Below are positions 17,263 through 26,057 of a stretch of DNA of 64,000 bases, piece by piece. Under the pieces are notes generated by a model. The model made no database searches. It was not told where the DNA came from and worked only from the letters and a program-made list of their open reading frames with translations. Source of the stretch: Streptomyces sp. NBC_01210 (GTDB lineage Bacteria > Actinomycetota > Actinomycetes > Streptomycetales > Streptomycetaceae); the NCBI RefSeq assembly GCF_036010325.1, contig NZ_CP108549.1, positions 7,688,001-7,752,000 of the forward strand. Direction: 5' to 3'. The translations under genes were made by a program, and so were the position numbers. Each line of letters starts with the position of its first letter. The first letter of the stretch is position 1.

Positions 17263-17879
17263 GAAGGCATGCCCAGAGTGAGTAGATGCTTACGGTCGTC
17301 GGCAAGGAAATCGGCGGTTTCATAACCGGAGCGGACGAGTTCGGGGTGGGCGTGCAGCAGAATCGATGTCTCCACTTCACCCGCGTGCATATCGCTGTGC
17401 GACGGGGTCTGGACACCAGCCCTGACCCGTGCCGCATCCCAGTCCGCCGAGCCCGGGAAAAGCGCCATACGGATTCCGCTGCCGGCGGATTCCTGAACCA
17501 CATTGCGCAGTACGTAATTTCCGCCGTGCCCGTTCACCAGAATCAGGGCGCCGACACCGGACCGGCGGAGCGAGTCGGCTATGTCCCGTACGACGGCGTA
17601 GAGGGTCGCGGCGGAAATGCTCACGGTTCCCGGCCAGGCAGCATGCTCGTGCGAGCAGGAGAACGTCAGCGGAGGAAGGAGGTGAACCGGATGGGCGGCA
17701 GCGACCTCCCCGGCGATGGTGGAGGCGATGACCGTGTCTGTCACCAGGGGGAGAAACGCCCCGTGCTGCTCGAAGCTGCCGATCGGAAGGACGGCGACAT
17801 CGGCCCGCCGGGTCCTCACGTCCTCCGTGGAGTCCAGTGGCCACAGGCCCCATGGCTGTGGCGTTCCCGAACCGCTCAT
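17133..17879 (-). CDS. Creatininase-family amidohydrolase (ArfB-like deformylase candidate)
   Basis: A 248-residue metallo-amidase. The metal-binding and catalytic segments are all present: PIGSFEQHGAFLPLVTDT (Glu, His, Asp), SCSHEHAAWPGTVS, VNGHGGNYVLRN and HAGEVETSILL. ATG 17879 has a GGAAAG site just upstream; an upstream ATG at 17963 has none. The family includes archaeal ArfB, which removes the formyl group from 2-amino-5-formylamino-6-ribosylamino-pyrimidinone phosphate. It is divergent from a GTP cyclohydrolase II predicted to release exactly that formylated intermediate, so deformylase is the favoured role. Mycofactocin-type creatininase is an alternative family assignment. Confidence 0.88.
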   Translation of the reverse strand: MSGSGTPQPWGLWPLDSTEDVRTRRADVAVLPIGSFEQHGAFLPLVTDTVIASTIAGEVAAAHPVHLLPPLTFSCSHEHAAWPGTVSISAATLYAVVRDIADSLRRSGVGALILVNGHGGNYVLRNVVQESAGSGIRMALFPGSADWDAARVRAGVQTPSHSDMHAGEVETSILLHAHPELVRSGYETADFLADDRKHLLTLGMPSYTESGVIGRPSMASAEKGKELLAGLVDSFGEYVSLLTPRETR

Positions 17880-18006
17880 GTCTTTCCGGCCTTTCGTTGT
17901 GCACTCTGCGCGCCCGTGGTCGAACGTGATGAAACGGGCAGCCAGTTGATGTACGTTCGCCATTTTCCCTCACACTGCCAGAAGTTTGCCAGATAGGATC
18001 AGGGTC

Positions 18007-18660
18007 ATGACAGAAAGTGATGGCGTGCTCGTTGACAGTGTTCGTCCATCAGGTGTCGAACGAGTGGTGGAAGTGCGGCTGGCCACCATGCACGGCGATT
18101 TTCTCGCTATCGGCTACCTGGACCGCGAAAGCGGCGATGAACAAATGGTGCTGGTATACGGCGATATCGAGAGAGACGGAGCGCTGACCCGTGTGCATTC
18201 CGAGTGTCTGACCGGAGATGTCTTCGGGTCCAAGCACTGTGAATGCGGCGACCAACTGTCCGCCGCGCTGCACACCATCGTGACGGAGGGGCGCGGCATT
18301 CTCGTCTATCTCCAGGGGCACGAGGGGCGAGGAATCGGTCTCCTGGGCAAGCTCCGGGCGATGAAGCTCCAAGCGGAGGGTCTTGACACGGTCGAGGCGA
18401 ATCTCGCCCTCGGGTTCCCGGCCGACGCCCGCGACTACCGGGTCGCGGCGGACATCCTGCACGACCTCGGCGTGCAATCCGTGCGGCTGCTGTCGAACAA
18501 CCCGCTCAAGAGCGAAGCGCTGCTGCGGTACGGCATCAAAATCGCCGAGCCGGTTCCGCTGCTGATCCCGCCGCGCGAAGAGAACATGGCCTACTTGTGG
18601 ACCAAGCGGGAACGCCTCGATCATTTCTTGCCGCACTTGGACGGTGCGGCCGACGGTTAG
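18007..18660 (+). CDS. ribA: GTP cyclohydrolase II paralogue with Tyr-to-Met active-site change
   Basis: A 217-residue GTP cyclohydrolase II without a DHBP synthase domain. Zinc ligands are C67, C78 and C80 in HSECLTGDVFGSKHCEC. The GTP-binding segment YLQGHEGRGIGL and the Arg of FPADARDYR are intact. The Tyr equivalent to E. coli Tyr105 (KIRAY) is Met119 (KLRAM). In Streptomyces coelicolor a paralogue with this change is known to stop after ring opening and release the formylated pyrimidine. The ATG at 18007 has an AGGG 3-6 nt upstream. It is divergent from the creatininase, with 127 bp between them. It probably opens a specialised pathway and not riboflavin synthesis. Confidence 0.92.
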   Translation: MTESDGVLVDSVRPSGVERVVEVRLATMHGDFLAIGYLDRESGDEQMVLVYGDIERDGALTRVHSECLTGDVFGSKHCECGDQLSAALHTIVTEGRGILVYLQGHEGRGIGLLGKLRAMKLQAEGLDTVEANLALGFPADARDYRVAADILHDLGVQSVRLLSNNPLKSEALLRYGIKIAEPVPLLIPPREENMAYLWTKRERLDHFLPHLDGAADG

Positions 18661-18675
18661 GGGTTCTCCTCGCGG

Positions 18676-19296
18676 CTACTCGAACCGCGTGGTGTCGCCT
18701 GCCCCTCGGCGTACGATCTCGAGTTCGCCGCCGGAGAAGTCGATGACCGTGGTCGGCTCGGTGCCGCAGTCGCCCGAGTCGACCACGGCGTCCACCACGT
18801 GGTCGAGTCGTTCCTTGATCTCCCAGCCCTGTGTCATCGGCTCCTCCTCGTCGGGCAGGAGCAGGGTGCTGGAGAGCAGCGGCTCGCCGAGGTCGGCGAG
18901 CAGAGCCTGAGCAACGACATGGTCAGGAATCCGGACTCCGACCGTCTTCTTCTTCGGGTGCAGCAACTGGCGCGGTACCTCCTTCGTGGCAGGCAGGATG
19001 AAGGTGTAACTGCCGGGCGTCGCTGCCTTGATCGCGCGGAACACGTCGTTGTCGATGTGCACGAACTGACCCAGCTGCGCGAAGTTCTGGCACACAAGGG
19101 TGAAGTGGTGACGATCGTCGAGGTTCCGGATCGACCGGATCCGGCTGATGCCGTCACGACTGCCCAGCTGGCATCCCAATGCGTAGCAGGAGTCTGTCGG
19201 GTACGCGACGAGCGCGCCGGATCGGATGCTGTCGGCCACATTGCTGATGGTGCGCCGCTGAGGATTCTCGGGGTGCACGTCGAAGTACTTCGCCAT
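18676..19296 (-). CDS. L-threonylcarbamoyladenylate synthase family protein (YrdC/Sua5/YciO)
   Basis: A 206-residue single-domain YrdC protein. ALVAYPTDSCYALGCQLGSR and the following ISRIRSIRNLDDRHHFTLVC (the KxR-SxxxP-type nucleotide pocket in variant form) identify the family, and GVRIPDHVVAQALL completes it. The length and start MAKYFDVHPENPQRRTI resemble E. coli YciO more than TsaC, and KR-x2 residues of the true TsaC pocket are partly replaced. It may therefore be a YciO-type paralogue rather than the tRNA t6A enzyme. It is convergent with the GTP cyclohydrolase gene, 15 bp away. Confidence 0.9.
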   Translation of the reverse strand: MAKYFDVHPENPQRRTISNVADSIRSGALVAYPTDSCYALGCQLGSRDGISRIRSIRNLDDRHHFTLVCQNFAQLGQFVHIDNDVFRAIKAATPGSYTFILPATKEVPRQLLHPKKKTVGVRIPDHVVAQALLADLGEPLLSSTLLLPDEEEPMTQGWEIKERLDHVVDAVVDSGDCGTEPTTVIDFSGGELEIVRRGAGDTTRFE

Positions 19297-19415
19297 TCAC
19301 CGAGTCTAATGGCCCGTTCCGTAAATGATCTCCGACTGGGTGCGGGCATGGCCGAGTGGCTTGTGGCCGGGCGGTCCGTCCGGCGAGATTCCCGGGCGCC
19401 GCGACCAGCAGCGGC

Positions 19416-19459
19416 ATGTCTTCCAGGGGCCGGCCCCCAAGCCGGCCCCTGGAAGACAT
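19416..19459. terminator. 19-bp perfect inverted repeat, terminator-like hairpin
   Basis: The arm ATGTCTTCCAGGGGCCGGC (19416-19434) is perfectly complementary to 19441-19459 across a 6-nt loop. This makes the strongest hairpin seen in the window. No T-tract follows on either strand. It lies about 145 bp downstream of the csbD-like gene and 120 bp upstream of the YrdC gene, both minus strand, so it may end the csbD transcript. A mobile-element end is an alternative. Confidence 0.55.
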
Positions 19460-19603
19460 TGCTGGCTCCCTCGCGCGCAGCACGGTCTCCGGCTTGCAGA
19501 ACTGGCAGCGAGAACAGTGCAGTTGCGAGGTTTCGAGGTCTGCCGTCAGAAACGGACCACGAGAGCCTTGCTTCATGCGCGGTGAGGTGTCGGACGTACT
19601 CGG

Positions 19604-19786
19604 CTAGTCGCGGAAGACGTCCTTGATCTTCTCCTTCGCCTGGCGGGCGTCACCCTTGACCTGATCGGCACGGCCTTCGGCGGTCATCCGCTCGTTGCCC
19701 ACCGTCCGGCCTGCCGCCTCCTTGGTCTTGCCCTTGGCCTGCTCGGCCTTCGCCTTGGCCTTCTCGTCGGCAGCCACAGTGCTCAC
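19604..19786 (-). CDS. CsbD-family small stress protein
   Basis: A 60-residue, highly charged helical protein with the CsbD pattern: KAKAEQAKGKTKEAAGRTVG, then AEGRADQVKGDARQAKEKIK. The start is the GTG at 19786, giving MSTVAADEK; longer frames upstream enter a repetitive region. CsbD proteins are induced by general stress (sigma-B-type control in Bacillus), and their biochemical role is unknown. A PRC-barrel gene, another common stress companion, lies divergently upstream. Confidence 0.88.
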   Translation of the reverse strand: MSTVAADEKAKAKAEQAKGKTKEAAGRTVGNERMTAEGRADQVKGDARQAKEKIKDVFRD

Positions 19787-19845
19787 ATCCCAACAATCGA
19801 CATCAGCAGTTCGTCCTTCGTGTGACCTCAATACGGGGTCGTAAA

Positions 19846-19899
19846 CTCGCGCACCCGCGATTCCTCGCGCACCCGCGATTCCTCGCGCACCCGCGATTC
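19846..19899. repeat. Three perfect tandem copies of an 18-bp unit
   Basis: The unit CTCGCGCACCCGCGATTC is repeated exactly three times and followed by a short palindrome (CGATTC-TCG-GAATCG, ending near 19908). It lies between the divergent csbD-like and PRC-barrel genes, upstream of the csbD start. It could be a multi-site operator or a slippage product; exact identity of all three copies suggests recent origin. Confidence 0.75.
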
Positions 19900-20140
19900 T
19901 CGGAATCGAGGTGCGATTCGGCCATGCGGGTAGCCCAGCGCAGAGCGGTGCCCCCGGCATCTGCGCCTCCAGTTCGCCGCCCCGCCGGTTTCAGGAAGAA
20001 GCTCGTTATTCGGTGTGAGGAAGAAGATGCAGGGAACTCGCCTGGAGTCGCCGCACCGAAGGGAAGCGCATCTTCTCGGCTGATGTGCGGCGGTTGCCGA
20101 TTCAACTGTTTCCCTGCGTCTCCAATATGAGGGAGTTTCT

Positions 20141-20488
20141 ATGAGTGAGCACATCTGGGGCTACGTTCCGACCGCGGGCCACACCCCGGACGACGATCTG
20201 ACGGGCTACAAGGTCGAGGCCACCGACGGGCACATCGGCAAGGTCGACAAGCACTCCACCGAGGTCGGCTCGCAGTACATCGTCGTCGACACCGGTGTCT
20301 GGATATTCGGCAAGGAGGTCATGCTCCCGGCCGGCACGATCACCGGCATCGACCACGAGGACAGGACGATCCGGGTCTCCCGCTCCAAGGACGAGATCAA
20401 GGCCTCGCCCGAGTTCGACAAGGAAAAGCACCTCGGTGACCCCGCGTACCGCGACCAGCTCGGCGGCTACTACAGCTCCGGTCACTGA
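20141..20488 (+). CDS. PRC-barrel domain protein
   Basis: A 115-residue protein with one PRC-barrel: DLTGYKVEATDGHIGKVDKH, then YIVVDTGVWIFGKEVMLPAG and ITGIDHEDRTIRVSRSKDEI. The tail (SPEFDKEKHLGDPAYRDQLG) is typical of actinobacterial stress-related PRC proteins. GAGGGAG precedes the ATG. The domain binds partner proteins or RNA in other systems (RimM, photosynthetic reaction centre H). Its role here is probably in general stress, inferred from the CsbD neighbour. A strong hairpin follows the stop. Confidence 0.9.
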   Translation: MSEHIWGYVPTAGHTPDDDLTGYKVEATDGHIGKVDKHSTEVGSQYIVVDTGVWIFGKEVMLPAGTITGIDHEDRTIRVSRSKDEIKASPEFDKEKHLGDPAYRDQLGGYYSSGH

Positions 20489-20494
20489 CGAAAA

Positions 20495-20550
20495 CGCATG
20501 CGGCCGGTCCGGGCGCGGATCCCTGCCGGGATCCGCGCCCGGCGCATGCG
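20495..20550 (+). terminator. Intrinsic terminator-like hairpin after the PRC-barrel gene
   Basis: A 13-bp perfect stem (GGGCGCGGATCCC, 20511-20523, with 20528-20540) closes on a 4-nt TGCC loop, 22 bp past the stop. An outer pair of CGCATGCG copies (20495-20502 and 20543-20550) flanks it. No T-run follows, as is usual in Streptomyces. Confidence 0.75.
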
Positions 20551-20863
20551 CGGCCATGGATCGTTCGGCGACAAGTCGAACTCGACGCCGGGTCCGTTGC
20601 TCTGCTTGATGGTCCACACGCCACTGAAATTCGTGGCGTTCCTCCTGTTGCAGACGGTGCGTTCGCCTTCAGTTCTGCCTGAACAGCAAATGCGCGCCAC
20701 ATCGGGCACAGCAGTTCTGGATTCGCCCGAAGAGAAACGGCAGGCGAATTACCTGACCATGCCAATGAGACCTCCGAACACGGCTCGGTCATAGAGCCGG
20801 CGGTGCCACTCATTGGCGTCCGGAGCGGGCTGGGCCGACCGTTGTCGTCGGTGCGGGCGGTCA
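20551..20863. other. Intergenic region between convergent transcription units
   Basis: About 310 bp between the PRC-barrel terminator and the end of the NHLM operon. I see no gene, operator or strong hairpin here beyond a short imperfect palindrome around 20668-20685. Confidence 0.4.
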
Positions 20864-23785
20864 TCACGCCATCTGGCGGCGCACCAGTTCGTGCAGATGG
20901 CCGCCCGCACGCGCGAGCAGTTCGGACGGTGCGCCCTCCTCGACGATCCGGCCGTCCGACATGACGATCACGCGGTCGGCGTCCATGACCGTGGAGAGCC
21001 GGTGGGCGATCACCAGCCGGCTCGCGCTCAGCCTGCGGGTGCTCTCGATCACGATGCGCTGGGTCTCGTTGTCCAGCGCGCTGGTGGCCTCGTCGAAGAA
21101 CAGGATGCGCGGGCGGCGAATGAGAGCCTGGGCGATCATCAGGCGTTGGCGCTGGCCGCCGGAGATCGCACCGCTGCCGGCGATCATGGTGTGCAGACCC
21201 ATCGGCATGCGCTTGATGTCCTCGGCGAGGCCGGCCATCTCGGCGGCCTCCCACGCCTCTTCCTGGCTGAAGGCCTCGGCGCCGCAGATGCAGTCCAGGA
21301 TCGATCCGGTGAGCGGCTGCGCGTTCTGCAGGACCACCCCGCACTGGCGGCGTACCGCCGACTGGTCCAGAGCGGCCAGATCCTGGCCGTCGTAGAGCAC
21401 GCTGCCCGAGGCCGGCTTGTCGAAGCCGATCAGGAGCCGGAGCAGTGTCGACTTCCCGCAGCCGCTGGGGCCGACGATCGCCACGAACTCGCCCGGCTGC
21501 ACCTGAAGCGACACATCGTCGAGGACGAGTGGGCCGTCGTCGGAGTAGCGGAAGGAGAGTTTTCGGGCCTCGATCCCGCCGGAGAGTGCGCCGGGCTGCG
21601 CGCTGGTGCCGCGGACCTCCGGCGCCTCGTCCAGGACCGGCTTGACCTGTTCGAACATGGGCAGGACGGCAGCGGCCGAGAGCAGCGCCCCGGAGATCTG
21701 TGTGACCGAGGTCAGCAGCATCGTCACCGAGGTGTTGAAGGTAAGGAACTCGCCGGCCGACATGCTGCCGCGGGCGGGACCGGCCAGCAGCATGAACATG
21801 AGGAGCGAACAGAGCGGCAGGTAGACCGCGTCGAGGACCGTGGTCAGGTTCCTGATCCGGCCCGCCCGCTGCTGCAGTTCGCGGGAGCGGGCGAACTCCC
21901 GGGCCCAGGCGGCGTACGCGAAGCTCTCCGCCGCGGCGACACGCAGCTTGGGAAGTCCGCGCAGGGTCTGGAACGCCTGGTTGTTCAGCTTGTTGCCGAG
22001 CTCGACCAGCTGCCGCTGCCACCGCAGCTGCCACATGCCCATCCCGAGGAACACGGCTCCGATGACGACCAGCATGGCGATCGCCGCCAGCGCCAGCGGC
22101 ACGCTGTAGCAGAGCAGCAGAACGAGGTTCATCGCACCGACCGTGCCTGCCTGTACGGCCACCGGGCCGATGCCGGACAGTACCCGCCGGATGGTGCTGA
22201 TTCCCATCGCCGCACTGGCGAGCTCTCCGGTGGAGCGCTCGGTGAAGAACTTCGTCGGCAGCCGCAACAGCCGGTCCCATACGGCCGGCTGGAGCGCGCT
22301 CTCCATACGCCCTTCCATCCGCAGCACGGTCAGGTTCTGCAACAGCATGAAAGCGGCGGAGACAATGCTGGCGATCATGACGGCCAGTGAGAGCTGGACG
22401 ATGAGGCTTCTCTCGGCCGTCGGTACGTACACGCCGAGCACCTGGCCGGTCGCGATCGGCACCAGCGCACCGAGAGCGACCGTCACCAGCCCTGCCAGGG
22501 CCAGATTGCGCACGTCGGTCCCGGAGTCGCGCAGGCTGAAGCGGAGCAGCCGCCACGGGGTCATGGGACGTTCCGGCAGCGGGCGGTAGAACATTGTGGC
22601 GCGCGGCTCGAACTCGTCCGCGCTGTCCTTGCCGATGCGCCGTCGCAGACCCGATGCCGGGTTCACCGCCTCGTACCGCCCACGGCGCCACAGTAGCGCC
22701 ACCGGTGCTCCGGACTTCGCCCAATGTCCCACCAGGGGACCGGAGTTCGTACGCCACCAGCGGCCGTCGAGCCTGACCGGGCGGGTACGGATCCGCGAGC
22801 CGACCGCGATCCGCTCCACCGGACTGACGCGGTCGTTGACCGCGCCGCTCCTCGGGGGCTCGGTGAGGGTGATCCCGGCCGCCTCCGCGACCCGGCGGCA
22901 GACGGCGAACGTGGCGTCGTCGGTGGCCCGGTCCACGGCGGCAGTTGCCCGTCCGGCCCGGTCCCGCTTGCCGATGGACGCCAGCAGCGCCTGGTCGGCC
23001 CGTGCGCGGACGGCTTCGCCCGCCTTGATGCCGGCCGCCGTACGGTCCTCGTGAGCGCGCTCGAGCCGTTCGATCCAGCGGTCCACCGCGGACAGCAGCC
23101 GGTACTGCTGGTTGACCATCTGCTGCCACATCGCGCCGTCGACCAGGAGGTCGTCCGCCGCCTCGGCGCTGTACGAGGCGCCGTACTGCACGCTGCCCGG
23201 CGGGACCGGCATCCACAGGATGTCGTCGTCGGCCACGGCCTCGTCGATGGCCGGGCGGTCCTCCAGCGGGGCCTCGAACAGGACGCCCAGGCTGCGGCCG
23301 ATGCCGAGTGCGAAGGCATGTTCCAGCGGAGTCGGCGCCTGGTACTGGGTGTCGTACTGCGCTGCGTACGGGTCGTACCCGTCGTACCCGCCGTGCCCGC
23401 CGCCGTATTCGCCGTACTCGGGCCGGTACAGCTCCCGCAGCGCGATCCGGCGCAGCAGACAGTCCTGTGAGGGCCTGCCGAGCAGCGTGTGCTGCGGGCC
23501 TTCGACCGGGCCGAGCAGCAGCGTTCCCGCCTCGAGACGGCCGAGGAAGTGCCAGTGCCCCTGCTGAGCGGTGTCGACCGCGAACAGATCCAGGGACCCG
23601 CCCATGACGAGCCAGAGCACCAGCGGCCCCTCCAGCGGCACGCTGCGCAGGCCGGAGCAGTCGACGGGGGTGCCGAGGCCGCCGAGCGCGTACGTCACCG
23701 CGTCGGTCACGCCCGGCCCCAGGACCCCGGACGGGTGAGTGGACGGTTGAGCGGACGGGTGAGCGGACGGATGTACGGATGACAC
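20864..23785 (-). CDS. NHLM-type export ABC transporter, permease/ATP-binding subunit without peptidase
   Basis: A 973-residue half-transporter. A long N-terminal region (about 400 residues), cyclic-nucleotide-binding-like and with a G/Y-rich stretch near residue 165, precedes the six-helix ABC membrane domain (about 420-690) and the ATPase. The ATPase has Walker A GPSGCGKST, signature ISGGQRQRL and Walker B ILFFDEATSALD. It lacks the C39 peptidase domain, matching the second ABC subunit of NHLM bacteriocin systems. The GTG at 23785 is one base after the previous stop, and the first residues are short HPSA-type repeats. It pairs with the peptidase-containing ABC upstream to form the exporter. 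Confidence 0.92.
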   Translation of the reverse strand: MSSVHPSAHPSAQPSTHPSGVLGPGVTDAVTYALGGLGTPVDCSGLRSVPLEGPLVLWLVMGGSLDLFAVDTAQQGHWHFLGRLEAGTLLLGPVEGPQHTLLGRPSQDCLLRRIALRELYRPEYGEYGGGHGGYDGYDPYAAQYDTQYQAPTPLEHAFALGIGRSLGVLFEAPLEDRPAIDEAVADDDILWMPVPPGSVQYGASYSAEAADDLLVDGAMWQQMVNQQYRLLSAVDRWIERLERAHEDRTAAGIKAGEAVRARADQALLASIGKRDRAGRATAAVDRATDDATFAVCRRVAEAAGITLTEPPRSGAVNDRVSPVERIAVGSRIRTRPVRLDGRWWRTNSGPLVGHWAKSGAPVALLWRRGRYEAVNPASGLRRRIGKDSADEFEPRATMFYRPLPERPMTPWRLLRFSLRDSGTDVRNLALAGLVTVALGALVPIATGQVLGVYVPTAERSLIVQLSLAVMIASIVSAAFMLLQNLTVLRMEGRMESALQPAVWDRLLRLPTKFFTERSTGELASAAMGISTIRRVLSGIGPVAVQAGTVGAMNLVLLLCYSVPLALAAIAMLVVIGAVFLGMGMWQLRWQRQLVELGNKLNNQAFQTLRGLPKLRVAAAESFAYAAWAREFARSRELQQRAGRIRNLTTVLDAVYLPLCSLLMFMLLAGPARGSMSAGEFLTFNTSVTMLLTSVTQISGALLSAAAVLPMFEQVKPVLDEAPEVRGTSAQPGALSGGIEARKLSFRYSDDGPLVLDDVSLQVQPGEFVAIVGPSGCGKSTLLRLLIGFDKPASGSVLYDGQDLAALDQSAVRRQCGVVLQNAQPLTGSILDCICGAEAFSQEEAWEAAEMAGLAEDIKRMPMGLHTMIAGSGAISGGQRQRLMIAQALIRRPRILFFDEATSALDNETQRIVIESTRRLSASRLVIAHRLSTVMDADRVIVMSDGRIVEEGAPSELLARAGGHLHELVRRQMA

Positions 23786-23786
23786 G

Positions 23787-26057
23787 TCAGTGCTCCTTGA
23801 CCAGCTCGGCGTACGGGCCCCCGGCGGCGACCAGGTCCTCGTGCCGGCCACGCTCGACGACCGAACCGTGGTCGAGGACCACGATCTCGTCGCTGTCGCG
23901 CACCGTGCTCAGCCGGTGGGCGATCACGACGCACGCGCAGCCGCGCCGCCGCAGATTGTCGATGATGGTCTGCTCCGTCTGCGCGTCCAGAGCGCTCGTC
24001 ACCTCGTCGAGGACCAGGATGCTCGGCCGCCGGACCAGCGCCCGGGCGATCTCCAGACGCTGCCGCTGCCCGCCGGAGAAATTGCGGCCGTCCTGCTCGA
24101 CCCGGCTGTGGATGCCGTCCGGCCGCCGTGCGATCACGTCGTCGAAGAGGGCGGCGTCCTTCAGGGCGGTGACGACCGCCTCGTCGGTGATCGACGGGTC
24201 CCACAGCGCCACGTTGTCCCGGACGGTGCCTTCGAAGAGGAAGACGTCCTGGTCGACGAAGGAGACCGAGGCGGCCAGCGCGCTGCGGGAAATGTCCTCC
24301 AGCCGCTGCCCGTCGATCCGGATGGTCCCCTCCCACGGGCTGTAGAGGCCGGAGATCAGCCGCGAGACAGTGGACTTGCCGCTCCCGGATCCGCCGACGA
24401 GGGCGACCTGCCGGCCCGGACCGACGGTCAGCGAGAAGCCGCTGAGCAGTGGTTTGTCCAGTGGGCTGTAGCCGAAGGTGATGTTCTCCAGCGTCACATG
24501 GCCCTTGAGCCTGCGCGTGCTCGCATCCCGCTCCCGGCGCGAGTACAGCGAGTCGACCGGGAAGCTCTCGACGTCCTTCAGCCGGGCCACATCGGCCGCG
24601 AAGTCCTGAATCCTGCCCGCCACTCCGTTCAGCCGGGTGATCGGCGCGGTGAAGCGGGTCACCAGCGCCTGGAAGGCGACGAGCAGACCGATCGAGATAT
24701 GGCCTTCCACCGCCCGCAGTCCGCCGATCCAGAGGATCAGCGCACTGTTGAGCGCAGCGAGGGTGGGGGCGACGACGGCCAGGGCCGCGCTCGGCACGCC
24801 CAGCCGCTGCTGTTCCTCCAGCGTGGTGGCGTGCTGGCCGGCCCAGCGCCGGAAGTAGCCGTTCTCACCGCCGGTGGCCTTCATGGTCTCGATCAGCTGA
24901 AGGCCGGTGTACGAGGTGTTGGTCAGCCTGGCGCTGTCCGCGCGCAGCTTCTGGGTGTGGGTGGCCCGCAGCCGGATCACGATGCGCATCGCGACCACAT
25001 TGAGCAGTGCGATCAGCACGCCGATGACGGTCAGTTGAGGGTCGTACGTCCACAGCAGGACGGCGTAGAGGATCACCACGACCCCGTCGACGCCCGCGGC
25101 GGCGAGGTCTCTCGCCAGCGTTTCGGCCACCGCGTCGTTGGACTGCAGACGCTGGACCAGATCGGCCGGGCTGCGCTGGGCGAAGAACGTGACCGGCAGT
25201 CTCAGCAGATGCCGCAGGAACCGTGCGCTGCTGAGCGTGGAAGAGATGATGCGTCCGCGCAGCAGGTTCGCCTGCTGGAGACCGGTCAGTACGGCGGTGA
25301 GCCCGATCATCGCGGCCATCGACGCGAAGAGCGGTCCCAGCAGCGAGGTCTGATTGCCGATCAGGAACATGTCGATGTACGTACGGCTCAGCGCGGGCAC
25401 CGCCGCGCCGACCGCGACGAGCAGGAGGCTGGCCAGCAACGAGGCCAGCAGGGTGCCCTTCGTGCCCCGCAGCCTCGCGGGCACGGCGCCCATGACTCCC
25501 GGCTTGCGGCCGCCACGGCGGAAGTTGTCGGCGGGCTCGAAGACCAGGGCGACGCCGGTGAAGCTGGTGTCGAAGTCCTCCATCGCCACAAAGCGGCGGC
25601 CCTTGTCGGGGTCGTTGATGTGAACGCCCCGTCGGCCGAACTTGCGTCCCATGCCGTCGTAGACGACATAGTGGTTGAACTCCCAGAACAGGATGGCCGG
25701 CGCCTGCACCTCGGCGAGCGCTGCCGGTTCCATCTGCATGCCCTTGGCCTGCAGACCGTAACTGCGCGCGGCCTTCAGCAGATTGCTGGCCCGTGAGCCG
25801 TCGCGGGAGACGCCGCACGCGATACGCAGCTCCTCGAGCGGGACATGCCGCCCGTAGTGCGCGAGCACCATGGCCAGCGAGGCGGCACCGCACTCCAGGG
25901 CCTCCATCTGGAGGACGGTGGGCGTACGAGCGGCCCTCCGCTTCTTGACCTTGGGGGCAGGAGCGGGGGCGCGGCGCGCACGGCGCCCAGGGGGCGGCGC
26001 GTTCTCGGGGCGGTGCCGGCCGCGGCCCGCCGGTGGCAGTTGCTGCTGCGCGGTCAT
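23787..26057 (-). CDS. NHLM-type peptidase-containing ABC transporter (C39 leader peptidase)
   Basis: A 756-residue protein that cuts the leader after a double glycine and exports the core peptide. The C39 peptidase triad is visible: Cys56 in QMEALECGAAS with oxyanion Gln50, His129 in FNHYVVYD and Asp149 in INDP. Six membrane helices follow, then the ATPase with Walker A GGSGSGKST, signature FSGGQRQRL and ILVLDEVTSALD. A Pro/Arg-rich N-terminal extension of about 40 residues precedes the peptidase. The ATG at 26057 overlaps the stop of the HlyD gene (ATGA). The partner substrate is the GG peptide encoded at 27052-27288. Confidence 0.94.
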   Translation of the reverse strand: MTAQQQLPPAGRGRHRPENAPPPGRRARRAPAPAPKVKKRRAARTPTVLQMEALECGAASLAMVLAHYGRHVPLEELRIACGVSRDGSRASNLLKAARSYGLQAKGMQMEPAALAEVQAPAILFWEFNHYVVYDGMGRKFGRRGVHINDPDKGRRFVAMEDFDTSFTGVALVFEPADNFRRGGRKPGVMGAVPARLRGTKGTLLASLLASLLLVAVGAAVPALSRTYIDMFLIGNQTSLLGPLFASMAAMIGLTAVLTGLQQANLLRGRIISSTLSSARFLRHLLRLPVTFFAQRSPADLVQRLQSNDAVAETLARDLAAAGVDGVVVILYAVLLWTYDPQLTVIGVLIALLNVVAMRIVIRLRATHTQKLRADSARLTNTSYTGLQLIETMKATGGENGYFRRWAGQHATTLEEQQRLGVPSAALAVVAPTLAALNSALILWIGGLRAVEGHISIGLLVAFQALVTRFTAPITRLNGVAGRIQDFAADVARLKDVESFPVDSLYSRRERDASTRRLKGHVTLENITFGYSPLDKPLLSGFSLTVGPGRQVALVGGSGSGKSTVSRLISGLYSPWEGTIRIDGQRLEDISRSALAASVSFVDQDVFLFEGTVRDNVALWDPSITDEAVVTALKDAALFDDVIARRPDGIHSRVEQDGRNFSGGQRQRLEIARALVRRPSILVLDEVTSALDAQTEQTIIDNLRRRGCACVVIAHRLSTVRDSDEIVVLDHGSVVERGRHEDLVAAGGPYAELVKEH

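Noticed and set aside
18676..19296. Essential TsaC/Sua5 assignment
   Set aside because: Length and sequence resemble YciO; the essential t6A enzyme is more likely elsewhere, so only the family name was given.
19340..19415. tRNA-like stretch ending in CGCCGCGACCA
   Set aside because: Acceptor arms pair poorly, no TTCRANY T-loop is present and no anticodon stem can be drawn.
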